Shown: positions 7,744 through 15,049, counted from the first letter of the stretch. The stretch: 15,049 nucleotides of DNA from Wenzhouxiangella sp. (GCA_021767625.1 JAASTB010000023.1:1-15049), one strand, 5' to 3'. Program-made: numbers and translations. The notes: a model not told the origin generated them from the sequence alone.

Positions 7744-8850
7744 TCAGACGCTGACGTAGTCGGCCTGCCGCTCGGGCTTCGAAGTGTCGAAGGCCGGCGG
7801 CCGGCCACCGCTGGGCAGGTCGAGCATGGCCTGCAGGCTCGCCCGGGCGCGTTCGGCCACCTCGGGCGACACGTCGATCTCGAAACGCAGATCGCGCAGC
7901 GACTCGTAGATCTTCGCAAGCGTGATGCGCTTCATGTGCGGGCACAGGTTGCACGGCCGGATGAACTGCGTACCGGGATTGGCCACCGCCACGTTGTCGC
8001 TCATCGAACACTCGGTGATGAGGATGGCCTTCTTCGGATGGCGCTCGGCGACGAATGCCGACATCGCGCCCGTGGAGCCGGCGAAGTCGGCCGCGCGCAG
8101 CACTTCGGGCGGACATTCGGGATGGGTGATGATCATGGCGTCGGGGTGCTCGGCCCGAAGTTGCTCGATTTCGGCCCGGGTGAACTTCTCGTGCACTTCG
8201 CAATCGCCCTTCCAGGTGAGGATGCGAATATCGGTCTGGCTGGCGACGTTCTTCGCCAGGTACTCGTCGGGAATCATGATCACGGTATCGCTACCCCACT
8301 GGCGAGCGATCGCCTCGACGACCGGCACGGCGTTCGAGGACGTGCAGCAGATGTCCGATTCGGCCTTCACTTCCGCAGAGGTGTTGACGTAGGTCACGAT
8401 GGGATAATCCGGGTAGGCCGCGCGGATGCGTCGCACGTCCTCGCCCGTGATCGAAGCCGCCAGGGAGCAACCGGCCTCGAGGTCGGGAATCAGCACGGTC
8501 TTTTCCGGCGACAGGATCTTGGCGGTTTCGGCCATGAAATGCACGCCCGCCTGCACGATGACGTCCTGCTCGGCCTCGGCGGCCACCTGCGCCAGTCGGA
8601 GCGAATCACCGGTGATGTCGCCCACGCAGTTGAAGATCTCCGGCGTCATGTAGTTGTGCGCCAGGATGACCGCGTTGCGCTCGGCCTTGAGCCGGTTGAT
8701 CGCGTCGATCAGCGGCGCGTGCAGGGGCCATTCGGCCTCCGGAACGACGTCGCGCACGCGTTCGTAGAGGGCGTCGGTCCGTTCGCGCACGCCCGCGTCG
8801 TAGGCGAGGTCATCGGCGGCAGGCAGGAGCTGGTTGTTCGAAAGGGACAT
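7744..8850 (-). CDS. nadA: Quinolinate synthase A
   Basis: NadA condenses iminoaspartate with dihydroxyacetone phosphate to give quinolinate, using a 4Fe-4S cluster with three cysteine ligands. In this 368-residue protein the likely ligands are Cys128 (AGCSLAASITGED), Cys217 (WKGDCEVHEKF) and Cys303 (CNLCPHMKRIT), matching the three E. coli ligand positions. Other conserved blocks are ILAHNYMTPEIF, VGDITGDSLRLAQVA, TYVNTSAEVKAESDICCTSSNAV, IPDEYLAKNVA and ITHPECPPEV. I chose the ATG at 8850 (MSLSNNQLLPA). The frame is open 56 codons further upstream, but that part is low in family similarity, runs through the divergent promoter region and overlaps the opposing gene. It is the first gene of the nad cluster. 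No strong Shine-Dalgarno precedes the chosen ATG. Confidence 0.96.
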   Translation of the reverse strand: MSLSNNQLLPAADDLAYDAGVRERTDALYERVRDVVPEAEWPLHAPLIDAINRLKAERNAVILAHNYMTPEIFNCVGDITGDSLRLAQVAAEAEQDVIVQAGVHFMAETAKILSPEKTVLIPDLEAGCSLAASITGEDVRRIRAAYPDYPIVTYVNTSAEVKAESDICCTSSNAVPVVEAIARQWGSDTVIMIPDEYLAKNVASQTDIRILTWKGDCEVHEKFTRAEIEQLRAEHPDAMIITHPECPPEVLRAADFAGSTGAMSAFVAERHPKKAILITECSMSDNVAVANPGTQFIRPCNLCPHMKRITLAKIYESLRDLRFEIDVSPEVAERARASLQAMLDLPSGGRPPAFDTSKPERQADYVSV

Positions 8851-8997
8851 TTCGGAAAAGGTCGATTGGGCCGAAGAGGCGGTATGGTACTCGCCTGATC
8901 CCTGATTTGGAGTGCGCAAGGTCAATTTCCAAGTGTGGCTTCGCTGGCGGGCAGAGCCGGTAGAATGCCCCTTCACCCGGCACGAACCGTCTGACCC
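8851..8997. promoter_or_regulatory. Divergent promoter region between nadA and the TPR-sulfotransferase gene
   Basis: This 147-bp spacer must hold the start signals for both flanking genes. On the plus strand TAGAAT (8961-8966, five of six matches to a -10 box) lies 31 bp before the ATG at 8998, without a good -35. On the minus strand a weak TACCAT-like -10 lies near 8885-8890. Two copies of cctgat (8894-8899 and 8901-8906) are spaced seven bases apart upstream of nadA and could be an operator half-site pair. No known NAD-responsive site was recognised. Confidence 0.45.
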
Positions 8998-10986
8998 ATG
9001 AGCGCTGACCACCACCAATCACCGGTCGCCGAGGCCCGTCGGCTCTTTGCGGCGGACAAGCCCTCGGAGGCCGAAGCCCTCCTGCGCGAGTGCGTGCAGC
9101 AGAATCCGGCCTGCAAGGCGGCCCTGCGCGACTTTCTGGTGGCCGAGCAGCGAATCCCCGAGGCAGTCGAACTCGTTCACGGCTCCACGGATGCCGTCGA
9201 CCGGGCCCTGGCGGCGCATGTCTCCGGCGATTTCGCAGCCGCTGCCGAGGCCTGCCGCCAGGCGCTCGCGAACGACCCGGAGGACGCGGCCGCCCTGCTC
9301 TACCTGGCGCGGGCGGTGCACAACCTCGGCGACCACAGAACGGCTCTCGACGCGCTGCGGCGAGCCGTCGAGCGGCGCCCCGACTATGCCGAGGCGTGGT
9401 ACGCCCTGGCCCATGCCCAACGCGCAAGCGGCGAACTGGAAGGCGCCGTCGGCGCCTACGAGAAGGCCCTGGCGCTTTCTCCAGGACTGCGGCAGGCCCG
9501 CCTGAACCTGGGCATCACCCGGTTCAACATGGACGACGCCCACGGCGCCCTGGCCTGCTTCGAGGGCCTGCTGGCTCGCCGCCCGGACGACATCGAAGCA
9601 CTCGTTCATTCCGGCCTGACCCTGCAGCTGGCCGGAGATCTCGCGGCGGCCCGGTCACGACTCGAGAAAGCGGTGAGCGCCCACCCGGACCATCCGCTCG
9701 GTCACCGCTACCTGGCGGCGGTCTGCAGCGAGGAAGGCGACGACGAGGCCGCCGTCGAGCACCTCGAGAGAGCCCTTTCCCTGGCCCCGGACGATCCCGA
9801 CCTGTATGCCGAACTGGCCGGCATCCACGAATTGTCCAATCGACTCGACGACATGGCCGGCGTGGTCGAGCGCGGCCTCGAGCTCGCGCCGCAGCATCCC
9901 CAACTGGTGATCGAATCGGCGCGCCTCGAGCGCCGCCGAGGCAATCCGCAGGCGGCCCTGCAGCAACTCCAGCGGATCGACCCCAACGGACTGCCGCCGA
10001 GGGCCGCCCAGCAGTTCTTCCACGAAGCCGCCCTGTCTCTCGACCGGATCGGCGAAGCGGACCAGGCCATGCAGACGATCGCCGTGGCCAACCGCATCAA
10101 GGCCGGCGAACCGCGTGCGAGCGGCATCGACCGCACCGCCGCCTTCGAACGCATCGAGCGTATCGGGCAATGGGCCGCGGGCGCTGCCGCTTCGTCGGAC
10201 GATCCGGACGGCTGGGCCGGCGAAGATGTGTGCTTCATCATCGGATTCCCGCGCTCGGGCACCACCCTGCTCGACACGATGCTCGACGCCCACGAGCAGG
10301 CGGTGAGCATCGAGGAGAAACCGACGCTTGAACCGATCATCGACCAGGTTGCGGAGCGCCACGGCTACCCCGAGGGAATCGATCGGCTGGGCGCCGGGGA
10401 ATTGACATCGCTCAGGGAGGCCTATCGCGCCAACCTGGCGCGCTTCCTGCCGAAGGATCACGGCGCGCGCATCGTGATCGACAAGATGCCGCTGCGCATC
10501 CTCGACGCCGCGTTCATCCGCAGACTGCTGCCGCGTGCCCGCTTCATCCTGGCGCTGCGCCATCCCTGCGACCTGGTCGTGAGCAACTACATGCAGCTCT
10601 TCGACGCCACCGAGACCCTGATTCACACCACTTCGCTCGAGGGCACGGTGCGACTCTACGATGCCGTGATGACCGCCTGGCGATCGATCGAGCCGCTGGT
10701 GGCAGGGCACTCGGCCCGGCTGCGCTACGAAGACCTGGTCGCCGACCCGCAGGCCGAGCTCCGGCGCATGTGCGAGTTCCTGGACCTGCCCTGGGATCCA
10801 TCGCTGGTCGAGACGCGCAAGCGCATCGAGAACCGCGGCCGCATCCGCACGCCCAGCTATCAGCAAGTCAGCGAAGACGTCTACCAGCGTTCGGCCGGGC
10901 GCTGGCGCCGCTACCGGCGCCATCTCGAACCTTTCATGCCGACGCTGGAGAAGCACGCTGCCGCGCTGGGCTATTCCATCGAGTAA
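8998..10986 (+). CDS. Tetratricopeptide repeat sulfotransferase
   Basis: The 662-residue protein has two parts. Residues 1 to about 340 are a run of degenerate tetratricopeptide repeats, clear examples being GAVGAYEKALALSPGLRQAR and AAVEHLERALSLAPDDPDLY. These usually bind protein or peptide partners. From about residue 408 a PAPS-dependent sulfotransferase domain follows. Its 5'-phosphosulfate loop is GFPRSGTT (416-423) and its 3'-phosphate motif is RHPCDLVVS (521-529), with Arg521 and Ser529 spaced as in known enzymes. It should transfer sulfate from PAPS to an unknown acceptor; tyrosine, glycan or small-molecule acceptors are all possible. There is no signal peptide or membrane segment. 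It is transcribed divergently from nadA and followed by a hairpin. PAPS-making genes are not in the window. The domain call is secure, the acceptor unknown. Confidence 0.92.
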   Translation: MSADHHQSPVAEARRLFAADKPSEAEALLRECVQQNPACKAALRDFLVAEQRIPEAVELVHGSTDAVDRALAAHVSGDFAAAAEACRQALANDPEDAAALLYLARAVHNLGDHRTALDALRRAVERRPDYAEAWYALAHAQRASGELEGAVGAYEKALALSPGLRQARLNLGITRFNMDDAHGALACFEGLLARRPDDIEALVHSGLTLQLAGDLAAARSRLEKAVSAHPDHPLGHRYLAAVCSEEGDDEAAVEHLERALSLAPDDPDLYAELAGIHELSNRLDDMAGVVERGLELAPQHPQLVIESARLERRRGNPQAALQQLQRIDPNGLPPRAAQQFFHEAALSLDRIGEADQAMQTIAVANRIKAGEPRASGIDRTAAFERIERIGQWAAGAAASSDDPDGWAGEDVCFIIGFPRSGTTLLDTMLDAHEQAVSIEEKPTLEPIIDQVAERHGYPEGIDRLGAGELTSLREAYRANLARFLPKDHGARIVIDKMPLRILDAAFIRRLLPRARFILALRHPCDLVVSNYMQLFDATETLIHTTSLEGTVRLYDAVMTAWRSIEPLVAGHSARLRYEDLVADPQAELRRMCEFLDLPWDPSLVETRKRIENRGRIRTPSYQQVSEDVYQRSAGRWRRYRRHLEPFMPTLEKHAAALGYSIE

Positions 10987-10987
10987 G

Positions 10988-11019
10988 CAAGGCGCCATCG
11001 CCTGGGGCGATTTGCCTTG
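10988..11019 (+). terminator. Strong stem-loop after the sulfotransferase gene
   Basis: Immediately after the TAA at 10984-10986, caaggc (10988-10993) pairs with gccttg (11014-11019), and atcgcc (10997-11002) pairs with ggcgat (11006-11011). The loop is tgg and a small internal bulge separates the stems, giving twelve base pairs. No T-run follows, so intrinsic termination is uncertain. The right arm overlaps the candidate -35 box of the next gene. Confidence 0.5.
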
Positions 11020-11040
11020 AACGGGGCATCGTTCGACAAT
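11012..11040 (+). promoter_or_regulatory. Candidate sigma-70 promoter of the dipeptidyl peptidase gene
   Basis: TTGCCT (11012-11017) and GACAAT (11035-11040) are separated by 17 bases, and each matches the consensus at four of six positions. Initiation near 11047 would leave a leader of about 34 bases before the ATG at 11081. Confidence 0.45.
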
Positions 11041-11080
11041 ACGACGGTTGTCCGAAGCCCAATCCAACCCGAGCCTTGCC

Positions 11081-13330
11081 ATGCCCATGCGACCGATCGT
11101 CCTTCTGATCCTGTTCCTCGCCCTCGCCTCCCAGGCGGCCCGCGCCGAAACACTCGAGCTGGAGCGGATCTTTGCCAGTCCCGACCTCGCCGGGCCGACG
11201 CTGAGGCGCGCCGAGCTCTCGCCGGCGGGCGATCGCGTCACTTTCCTGAAGGGCCGCGAAGACGACCGCAGCCTGCTCGACCTGTGGGAATACAACCTGG
11301 CCGAGGAGTCGACCCGGGTGCTGGTCGCCGCCGACGAGCTCATGGACGGCGAGGTCGAACTGTCGGAAGAGGAACAAGCCAGGCGCGAACGCGCGCGCAT
11401 CGCCGACCTGCGCGGCATCGTCGACTACCGCTGGTCGGCCGACGGGCGCTTCCTGCTCTTTCCCATCGGCGGCAACGTGTTCGTGAGGGACATGCAGTCG
11501 GCGGACGGCGAGGTCCGCCAGCTGACCGGCTCGGACGCCTTCGACACCGATCCCCAGATTGCTCCGGACGGCCGCCACGTCGCCTTCGTGCGCGAGCGCG
11601 AGCTCTGGCTCGCTGAAGTTGATGGCGGCGAGACGCGGGCCCTGACTGACAGCGCCACCGACACCGTCGCCAACGGGGTGGCCGAATTCATCGCCCAGGA
11701 GGAGATGGGCCGCTCGACCGGCTTCTGGTGGTCGCCGTCGGGCAAGCACATCGCTTTCCTGCAGATCGACGAATCGCCGGTGGCCGTCACCCGGCGCTAC
11801 GAAGTGCAAGCCGAAACCATCGAGATGGTCGAACAGCGCTATCCGTATGCGGGAACCGACAACGTCGCCTACCGCCTCGGCGTCGTCGACATCGCTTCGG
11901 GAGACATCACTTGGATGGACCTCGGCGACGAGAGCGATATCTACATTCCGCGCGTGAAGTGGTTGCCCAATTCCGAGCAACTGAGCTTCCAGCGCCAGAG
12001 CCGCAACCAGCAAACGCTGGAACTGGTGGTCGCCAACATCGACAGCGGCGAGACACGCACACTGCTGACCGAATCCAGCGACACCTGGGTCAACCTGCAC
12101 GACGATCTGCGTTTCCTGACCGAGATGCCGGCCTTCATCTGGTCATCCGAGCGCGACGGCTTCCGCCACCTCTATCTCTACGACTACGAAGGCGAGGTAA
12201 TCCGCCGGCTGACCGACGGCCCCTGGCAGGTCGATGCCCTTGCCGGCGTCGACGAAGAGATGGGGATGGTGTACTTCACCGGTTCCGAAGTCTCGACCAC
12301 TGAAAAACACCTCTATCGGCAGTCCCTGGTGACCCAGTCGCCGGAAGTCGTCAACCGCGTCTCGCGCCGCTCGGGGTGGCATGAAGTCAGTATGGACGCC
12401 GACGCCCGGGTCTACGTCGACACCTTCTCGAGCAGCCGGCAGCCGCCGCAGCTTTCACTGCACACCGTCGACGGAGAGCGCCTGGCCTGGCTGGTCGAAA
12501 ATCGGCTCGACGATGAACACCCCTACGGCCCTTACCGGAACGGCCACCGGCCGACCGAGTTCGGCTCGATCGTCGCGCCCCAGGGCCACAAGCTTCACTA
12601 CCGGCTGATCCGGCCGGCCGATTTCGATCCCGAAAAGCGCTACCCGGTTTTCGTCCATGTCTACGGTGGCCCGACACACCGCATGGTCACCGACAGCTGG
12701 TCGCGACGGCTGCTGGTCGACCAGTACATGGCGCGCCGTGGCTACGTCGTGTTCTCGCTCGACAACCGTGGCGTCGAACGCCAGGGCAAGGCCTTCCAGG
12801 ACGCCGCCTATCTCAAGCTGGGCCAGGTGGAAATGCCCGACCAGATGGTGGGCGTCGACTGGCTGCGCTCGCAGGATTTCGTCGACCCGGACCGCATCGG
12901 CATCTTCGGCTGGAGCTACGGCGGCTACATGAGCCTGATGGCGCTGGCCCAGTACCCCGGCGATTTCGCCGCCGGCGTGTCGGTTGCGCCGGTGACCGAC
13001 TGGACCCTCTACGACACCCACTACACGGAGCGCTACATGGGCCGGCCGCAGGATCAGCGGGCGGCCTACGAGTTGGGCAACGTGATGCACTACGCCGACG
13101 CCATGACCGACCCACTGCTGCTGATCCACGGCATGGCCGACGACAACGTGCTGTTCACCCATTCGACCAAGCTGATGCACGACCTGCAGGCGCGCGCCTT
13201 TCCCTTCGAGCTGATGACCTACCCCGGCGAGAAGCACGCCATCGCCGGCGAGGGCCCACGCCTGCACGCCTACCGAACCATCACGGACTTCTTCGACCGG
13301 CATCTCGAACCCGGGAAGACCGGAGACTGA
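11081..13330 (+). CDS. Secreted dipeptidyl peptidase IV (S9 family prolyl oligopeptidase)
   Basis: The 749-residue protein starts with a signal peptide, MPMRPIVLLILFLALASQAARA, cleaved after residue 22, so it acts in the periplasm or outside. The N-terminal DPP-IV-type beta-propeller spans about residues 60-490 and the alpha/beta-hydrolase domain about 500-749. The catalytic triad is Ser612 (GWSYGGYM), Asp687 (MADDNV) and His719 (GEKHAIAG), with spacing close to human DPP4. Glu207-Glu208 in AEFIAQEEMGRS match the double-glutamate motif that holds the substrate's free N-terminus, so release of X-Pro or X-Ala dipeptides is likely. An in-frame TTG at 11048 exists, but ATG 11081 (or 11087) puts the signal peptide at the N-terminus. 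Its likely role is peptide scavenging in a protein-degrading organism. Prolyl tripeptidyl peptidase activity is an alternative. Confidence 0.95.
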   Translation: MPMRPIVLLILFLALASQAARAETLELERIFASPDLAGPTLRRAELSPAGDRVTFLKGREDDRSLLDLWEYNLAEESTRVLVAADELMDGEVELSEEEQARRERARIADLRGIVDYRWSADGRFLLFPIGGNVFVRDMQSADGEVRQLTGSDAFDTDPQIAPDGRHVAFVRERELWLAEVDGGETRALTDSATDTVANGVAEFIAQEEMGRSTGFWWSPSGKHIAFLQIDESPVAVTRRYEVQAETIEMVEQRYPYAGTDNVAYRLGVVDIASGDITWMDLGDESDIYIPRVKWLPNSEQLSFQRQSRNQQTLELVVANIDSGETRTLLTESSDTWVNLHDDLRFLTEMPAFIWSSERDGFRHLYLYDYEGEVIRRLTDGPWQVDALAGVDEEMGMVYFTGSEVSTTEKHLYRQSLVTQSPEVVNRVSRRSGWHEVSMDADARVYVDTFSSSRQPPQLSLHTVDGERLAWLVENRLDDEHPYGPYRNGHRPTEFGSIVAPQGHKLHYRLIRPADFDPEKRYPVFVHVYGGPTHRMVTDSWSRRLLVDQYMARRGYVVFSLDNRGVERQGKAFQDAAYLKLGQVEMPDQMVGVDWLRSQDFVDPDRIGIFGWSYGGYMSLMALAQYPGDFAAGVSVAPVTDWTLYDTHYTERYMGRPQDQRAAYELGNVMHYADAMTDPLLLIHGMADDNVLFTHSTKLMHDLQARAFPFELMTYPGEKHAIAGEGPRLHAYRTITDFFDRHLEPGKTGD

Positions 13331-13476
13331 TACCCGAAGCAACGATCACAAACCATGCAATCACCGAAGACTTCGAATACACCGAACAGAACACGCTTTT
13401 CATTTCGGTGCATTCGGTGTGTTCGGTGGTTCCAAGGTTTTGGCCACAGCATCAATCCGAGCAAAAGAACCCGACC
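13331..13476. repeat. Spacer with a large imperfect hairpin of caccgaa-type units
   Basis: Bases 13360-13391 are nearly the reverse complement of 13399-13430: 25 of 32 positions match and the loop is seven bases. Each arm is built of caccgaa-like units, whose complement is ttcggtg, about every 7-10 bases. No T-tract follows, so it is either a factor-independent stop of unusual form or a repeat element that folds. Apart from this I see no gene in the spacer. The structure ends about 47 bases before the purT start. Confidence 0.75.
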
Positions 13477-14661
13477 ATGACCGATATCGGCACACCACAC
13501 TCCCCCACGGCAACGCGCGTGATGCTGCTCGGCAGCGGCGAGCTGGGCAAGGAAGTCGTCATCGAACTGCAGCGCCTGGGCTGCGAGGTGATCGCGGTCG
13601 ATCGCTACGACCATGCACCGGCGATGGCCGTCGCTCACCGCCACCACGTCATCGACATGCTCGATCCCCAGGCGGTACTGAGCATCGTCGAGCTCGACCG
13701 ACCGCATCTGATCGTGCCGGAGATCGAGGCCATCGCCACCGATGCCCTGCTACTGCTCGAGAAGGAAGGCTACAACGTCATACCAACCGCCCGCGCCACG
13801 CACCTGACCATGAACCGCGAGGGCATCCGGCGCCTGGCCGCCGAGGCACTGGAACTGCCGACCTCGCCCTATCGCTTCGCCGAAACGCGCGAGGAATTCG
13901 AGCAAGCCGTGGCCGAGATCGGCCTGCCCTGCGTGGTCAAACCGATCATGTCGTCTTCCGGCAAGGGGCAGAGCCTGGTACGCAGCGTGGACGACATCGA
14001 GCCGGCCTGGGACTATGCCCAGTCGGGCGGCCGCAAGCGACAGGACAAGGTCATCGTCGAGGGCCTCATTGAATTCGACTACGAGATCACTCTTCTGACG
14101 GTACGCCACGCCGACGGCACCCTGTTCTGCGAACCCATCGGTCACACCCAGGAAGACGGGGACTACCGCGAGTCCTGGCAGCCGCAGCCCATGAGCGAGA
14201 TGGCCCGGCTGGAGGCCGAGGCCATCGCGGGCGCGGTCACAGACGCCCTGGGCGGGCGCGGCGTCTTCGGCGTGGAACTCTTCGTCAAGGGCGACAGGGT
14301 CTGGTTCAGCGAGGTCTCACCGCGGCCGCACGACACCGGCCTGGTTACCCTGATCTCGCAGGACCTGTCGGAATTCGCCCTGCACGCCCGAGCCATACTC
14401 GGCCTGCCGATCCCGCACATCGTCCAGCGCGGCCCGAGCGCCTCGGCGGCGCTGCTCGTCGAGGGCGAGTCGAAGCAGGTCGTGTTCGAAAACCTCGACC
14501 GCGCCCTGGCTCGACCCGACACCGACCTGCGCTTGTTCGGCAAACCCGAAGTCGCCGGCCGCCGCCGAATGGGCGTCACCCTCGCCATCGGCAAGGACAT
14601 CGACGAGGCCCGCCAAAAGGCGACGGCGGCGCGTGATGCGATCGGTATAAAGCTCGATTAG
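13477..14661 (+). CDS. purT: Formate-dependent phosphoribosylglycinamide formyltransferase 2
   Basis: PurT formylates glycinamide ribonucleotide using formate and ATP, an alternative to the folate-dependent PurN at the third step of purine synthesis. The 394-residue product is close to the 392 of E. coli PurT. It is an ATP-grasp enzyme. GSGELGKE (19-26) carries the substrate-binding Glu22-Leu23, VDRYDHAPAMAVAHR follows, SSSGKGQ (159-165) is the ATP-binding loop, and EVSPRPHDTG (279-288) contains Asp286. The frame is open back to an ATG at 13408, but those 23 extra residues come from the repeat hairpin and have no family match, so ATG 13477 is preferred. No strong ribosome site or separate promoter is evident. 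Transcription could come from upstream or from an unrecognised promoter in the spacer. Confidence 0.96.
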   Translation: MTDIGTPHSPTATRVMLLGSGELGKEVVIELQRLGCEVIAVDRYDHAPAMAVAHRHHVIDMLDPQAVLSIVELDRPHLIVPEIEAIATDALLLLEKEGYNVIPTARATHLTMNREGIRRLAAEALELPTSPYRFAETREEFEQAVAEIGLPCVVKPIMSSSGKGQSLVRSVDDIEPAWDYAQSGGRKRQDKVIVEGLIEFDYEITLLTVRHADGTLFCEPIGHTQEDGDYRESWQPQPMSEMARLEAEAIAGAVTDALGGRGVFGVELFVKGDRVWFSEVSPRPHDTGLVTLISQDLSEFALHARAILGLPIPHIVQRGPSASAALLVEGESKQVVFENLDRALARPDTDLRLFGKPEVAGRRRMGVTLAIGKDIDEARQKATAARDAIGIKLD

Positions 14662-14910
14662 GAAAGGTTTCAGGTTTCAGTGTTCAGGTTTCAGGAGCGC
14701 TTGGCGAAGCCGATGGTGCGGTGCCGACAACCCGTTCGCCGTGCGAGCGGATGACTCTACAATAAACTGGGGCCGTTCCGGAACCCCGAACCCGGAACCC
14801 GGAACCCCAAGAGACCTATCCACGCCCCCGCGACTGGAAGCTGCCCGCCGCCTGCGACGGAAGCCCCAAGCTGATTTTCCTGAAACCTGAACACTGAACA
14901 CTGAACCCCT
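14662..14910. repeat. Convergent intergenic region with inverted arrays of 7-nt units
   Basis: Four 7-base units (ggtttca, ggtttca, gtgttca, ggtttca) occupy 14666-14693. Four complementary units (tgaaacc, tgaacac, tgaacac, tgaaccc) occupy 14881-14908. The two 30-base arms, 14666-14695 and 14879-14908, match as reverse complements at 27 of 30 positions. Between them, 14778-14808 holds a third array of cccggaa units. A -10-like TACAAT (14758-14763) also occurs, but no start codon with a convincing frame follows. I see no protein gene or known RNA here. Confidence 0.75.
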
Positions 14911-15049
14911 TTATTCAATTAACCTCGCTTCATTCCCGTACGGCGCCACGTCCAGGGCTTCGCCGGAGGCGATTCGTTGCTGGACATCCTGCCACCAGGC
15001 GGCGTCGAACAGTTCGCCGTGTGCGTTTTCGAGGACTTGCAGGTAGTCG
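14911..15049 (-). CDS. aceK: C-terminal end of a gene, possibly isocitrate dehydrogenase kinase/phosphatase
   Basis: The minus strand is open from the window edge to a TAA at 14911-14913, giving the last 45 residues of a protein cut by the edge. The tail contains ENAHGELFDAAWWQDVQQ, then a RIASGE-like turn, then LDVAPYGNEARL. From memory this resembles the AceK C-terminus (a HxxLF...W..vQ.RI..G...DV.PY pattern). AceK phosphorylates and dephosphorylates isocitrate dehydrogenase to direct carbon into the glyoxylate bypass. The coding call rests on the open frame, base composition like its neighbours, and a stop just outside the repeat array. The identity is tentative because only the tail is visible. 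Confidence 0.55.
   Translation of the reverse strand, partial: DYLQVLENAHGELFDAAWWQDVQQRIASGEALDVAPYGNEARLIE

Noticed and set aside
7739..8203. N-terminal extension of NadB through 155 extra codons
   Set aside because: It lies entirely within nadA in another frame and shows no domain. The FAD-binding N-terminus starts at 7738.
8851..9018. 56-codon N-terminal extension of NadA
   Set aside because: It runs across the divergent promoter region into the opposing gene and does not resemble NadA.
11048..11080. TTG start giving an 11-residue N-terminal extension to the dipeptidyl peptidase
   Set aside because: It would bury the signal peptide behind non-family residues and has no ribosome site. 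ATG at 11081 or 11087 gives a standard signal peptide.
13408..13476. Upstream ATG extending PurT by 23 residues
   Set aside because: The extension is read from the repeat hairpin and has no counterpart in PurT. ATG 13477 gives the usual length.
14811..14899. Short plus-strand frame containing DWKLPAACDGSPKLIF
   Set aside because: It looks mildly protein-like but has no start codon and ends inside the repeat array. I could not tie it to any family, so I did not call a gene fragment.
14677..14901. 74-codon minus-strand frame in the last intergenic region
   Set aside because: It is composed largely of the repeat arrays and low-complexity arginine/glycine-rich sequence, with no ribosome site or family resemblance.
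14666..14908. CRISPR array
   Set aside because: The units are only seven bases, contiguous and without unique spacers, and no cas genes are present.

Overview
The window is about 15 kb of GC-rich, gene-dense bacterial chromosome. It holds eight complete protein genes and the 3' end of a ninth. The gene set (nadA-nadB-nadC, PurT, a possible AceK tail, a periplasmic DPP-IV-type peptidase, a TPR-sulfotransferase and a penicillin-acylase-family hydrolase) suggests a free-living Gammaproteobacterium, perhaps near Wenzhouxiangella or the Xanthomonadales/Chromatiales. That placement is inference from gene content and base composition. No rRNA, tRNA, CRISPR, transposase or phage gene was recognised.

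Layout. 19-2292 (+): membrane-anchored penicillin acylase family Ntn-hydrolase. 2358-3941 (+): stand-alone FMN/3Fe-4S glutamate-synthase-domain protein with an N-terminal membrane hairpin, probably expressed from its own, possibly leaderless, promoter. 3942-4070: convergent junction with 7-nt and 8-nt tandem repeats. 8850 down to 4071 (-): a tight cluster nadA, nadB, nadC and a saccharopine-dehydrogenase-like oxidoreductase. 8851-8997: divergent promoter region. 8998-10986 (+): TPR-sulfotransferase, followed by a strong hairpin. 11081-13330 (+): secreted dipeptidyl peptidase IV. 13331-13476: spacer with a large imperfect hairpin built of short repeat units. 13477-14661 (+): purT. 14662-14910: second convergent junction, with two inverted arrays of 7-nt units. 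14911 to the right edge (-): C-terminal end of a gene, possibly aceK.

How the genes work together. NadA, NadB and NadC carry out the whole aspartate-to-nicotinate-mononucleotide route. NadB oxidises aspartate to iminoaspartate, NadA condenses it with dihydroxyacetone phosphate to quinolinate, and NadC converts that to NaMN. The 5-bp nadA-nadB gap and the 4-bp nadB/nadC overlap point to one coupled operon. The other genes look like ordinary single-gene units for purine synthesis, peptide scavenging, sulfation and amide hydrolysis.

I found no defence island or obviously new multi-gene system. The most unusual material is non-coding. Three intergenic regions carry short (mostly 7-nt) tandem units, arranged as inverted arrays or hairpins, and one 17-nt core occurs exactly, in opposite orientation, at both convergent junctions.
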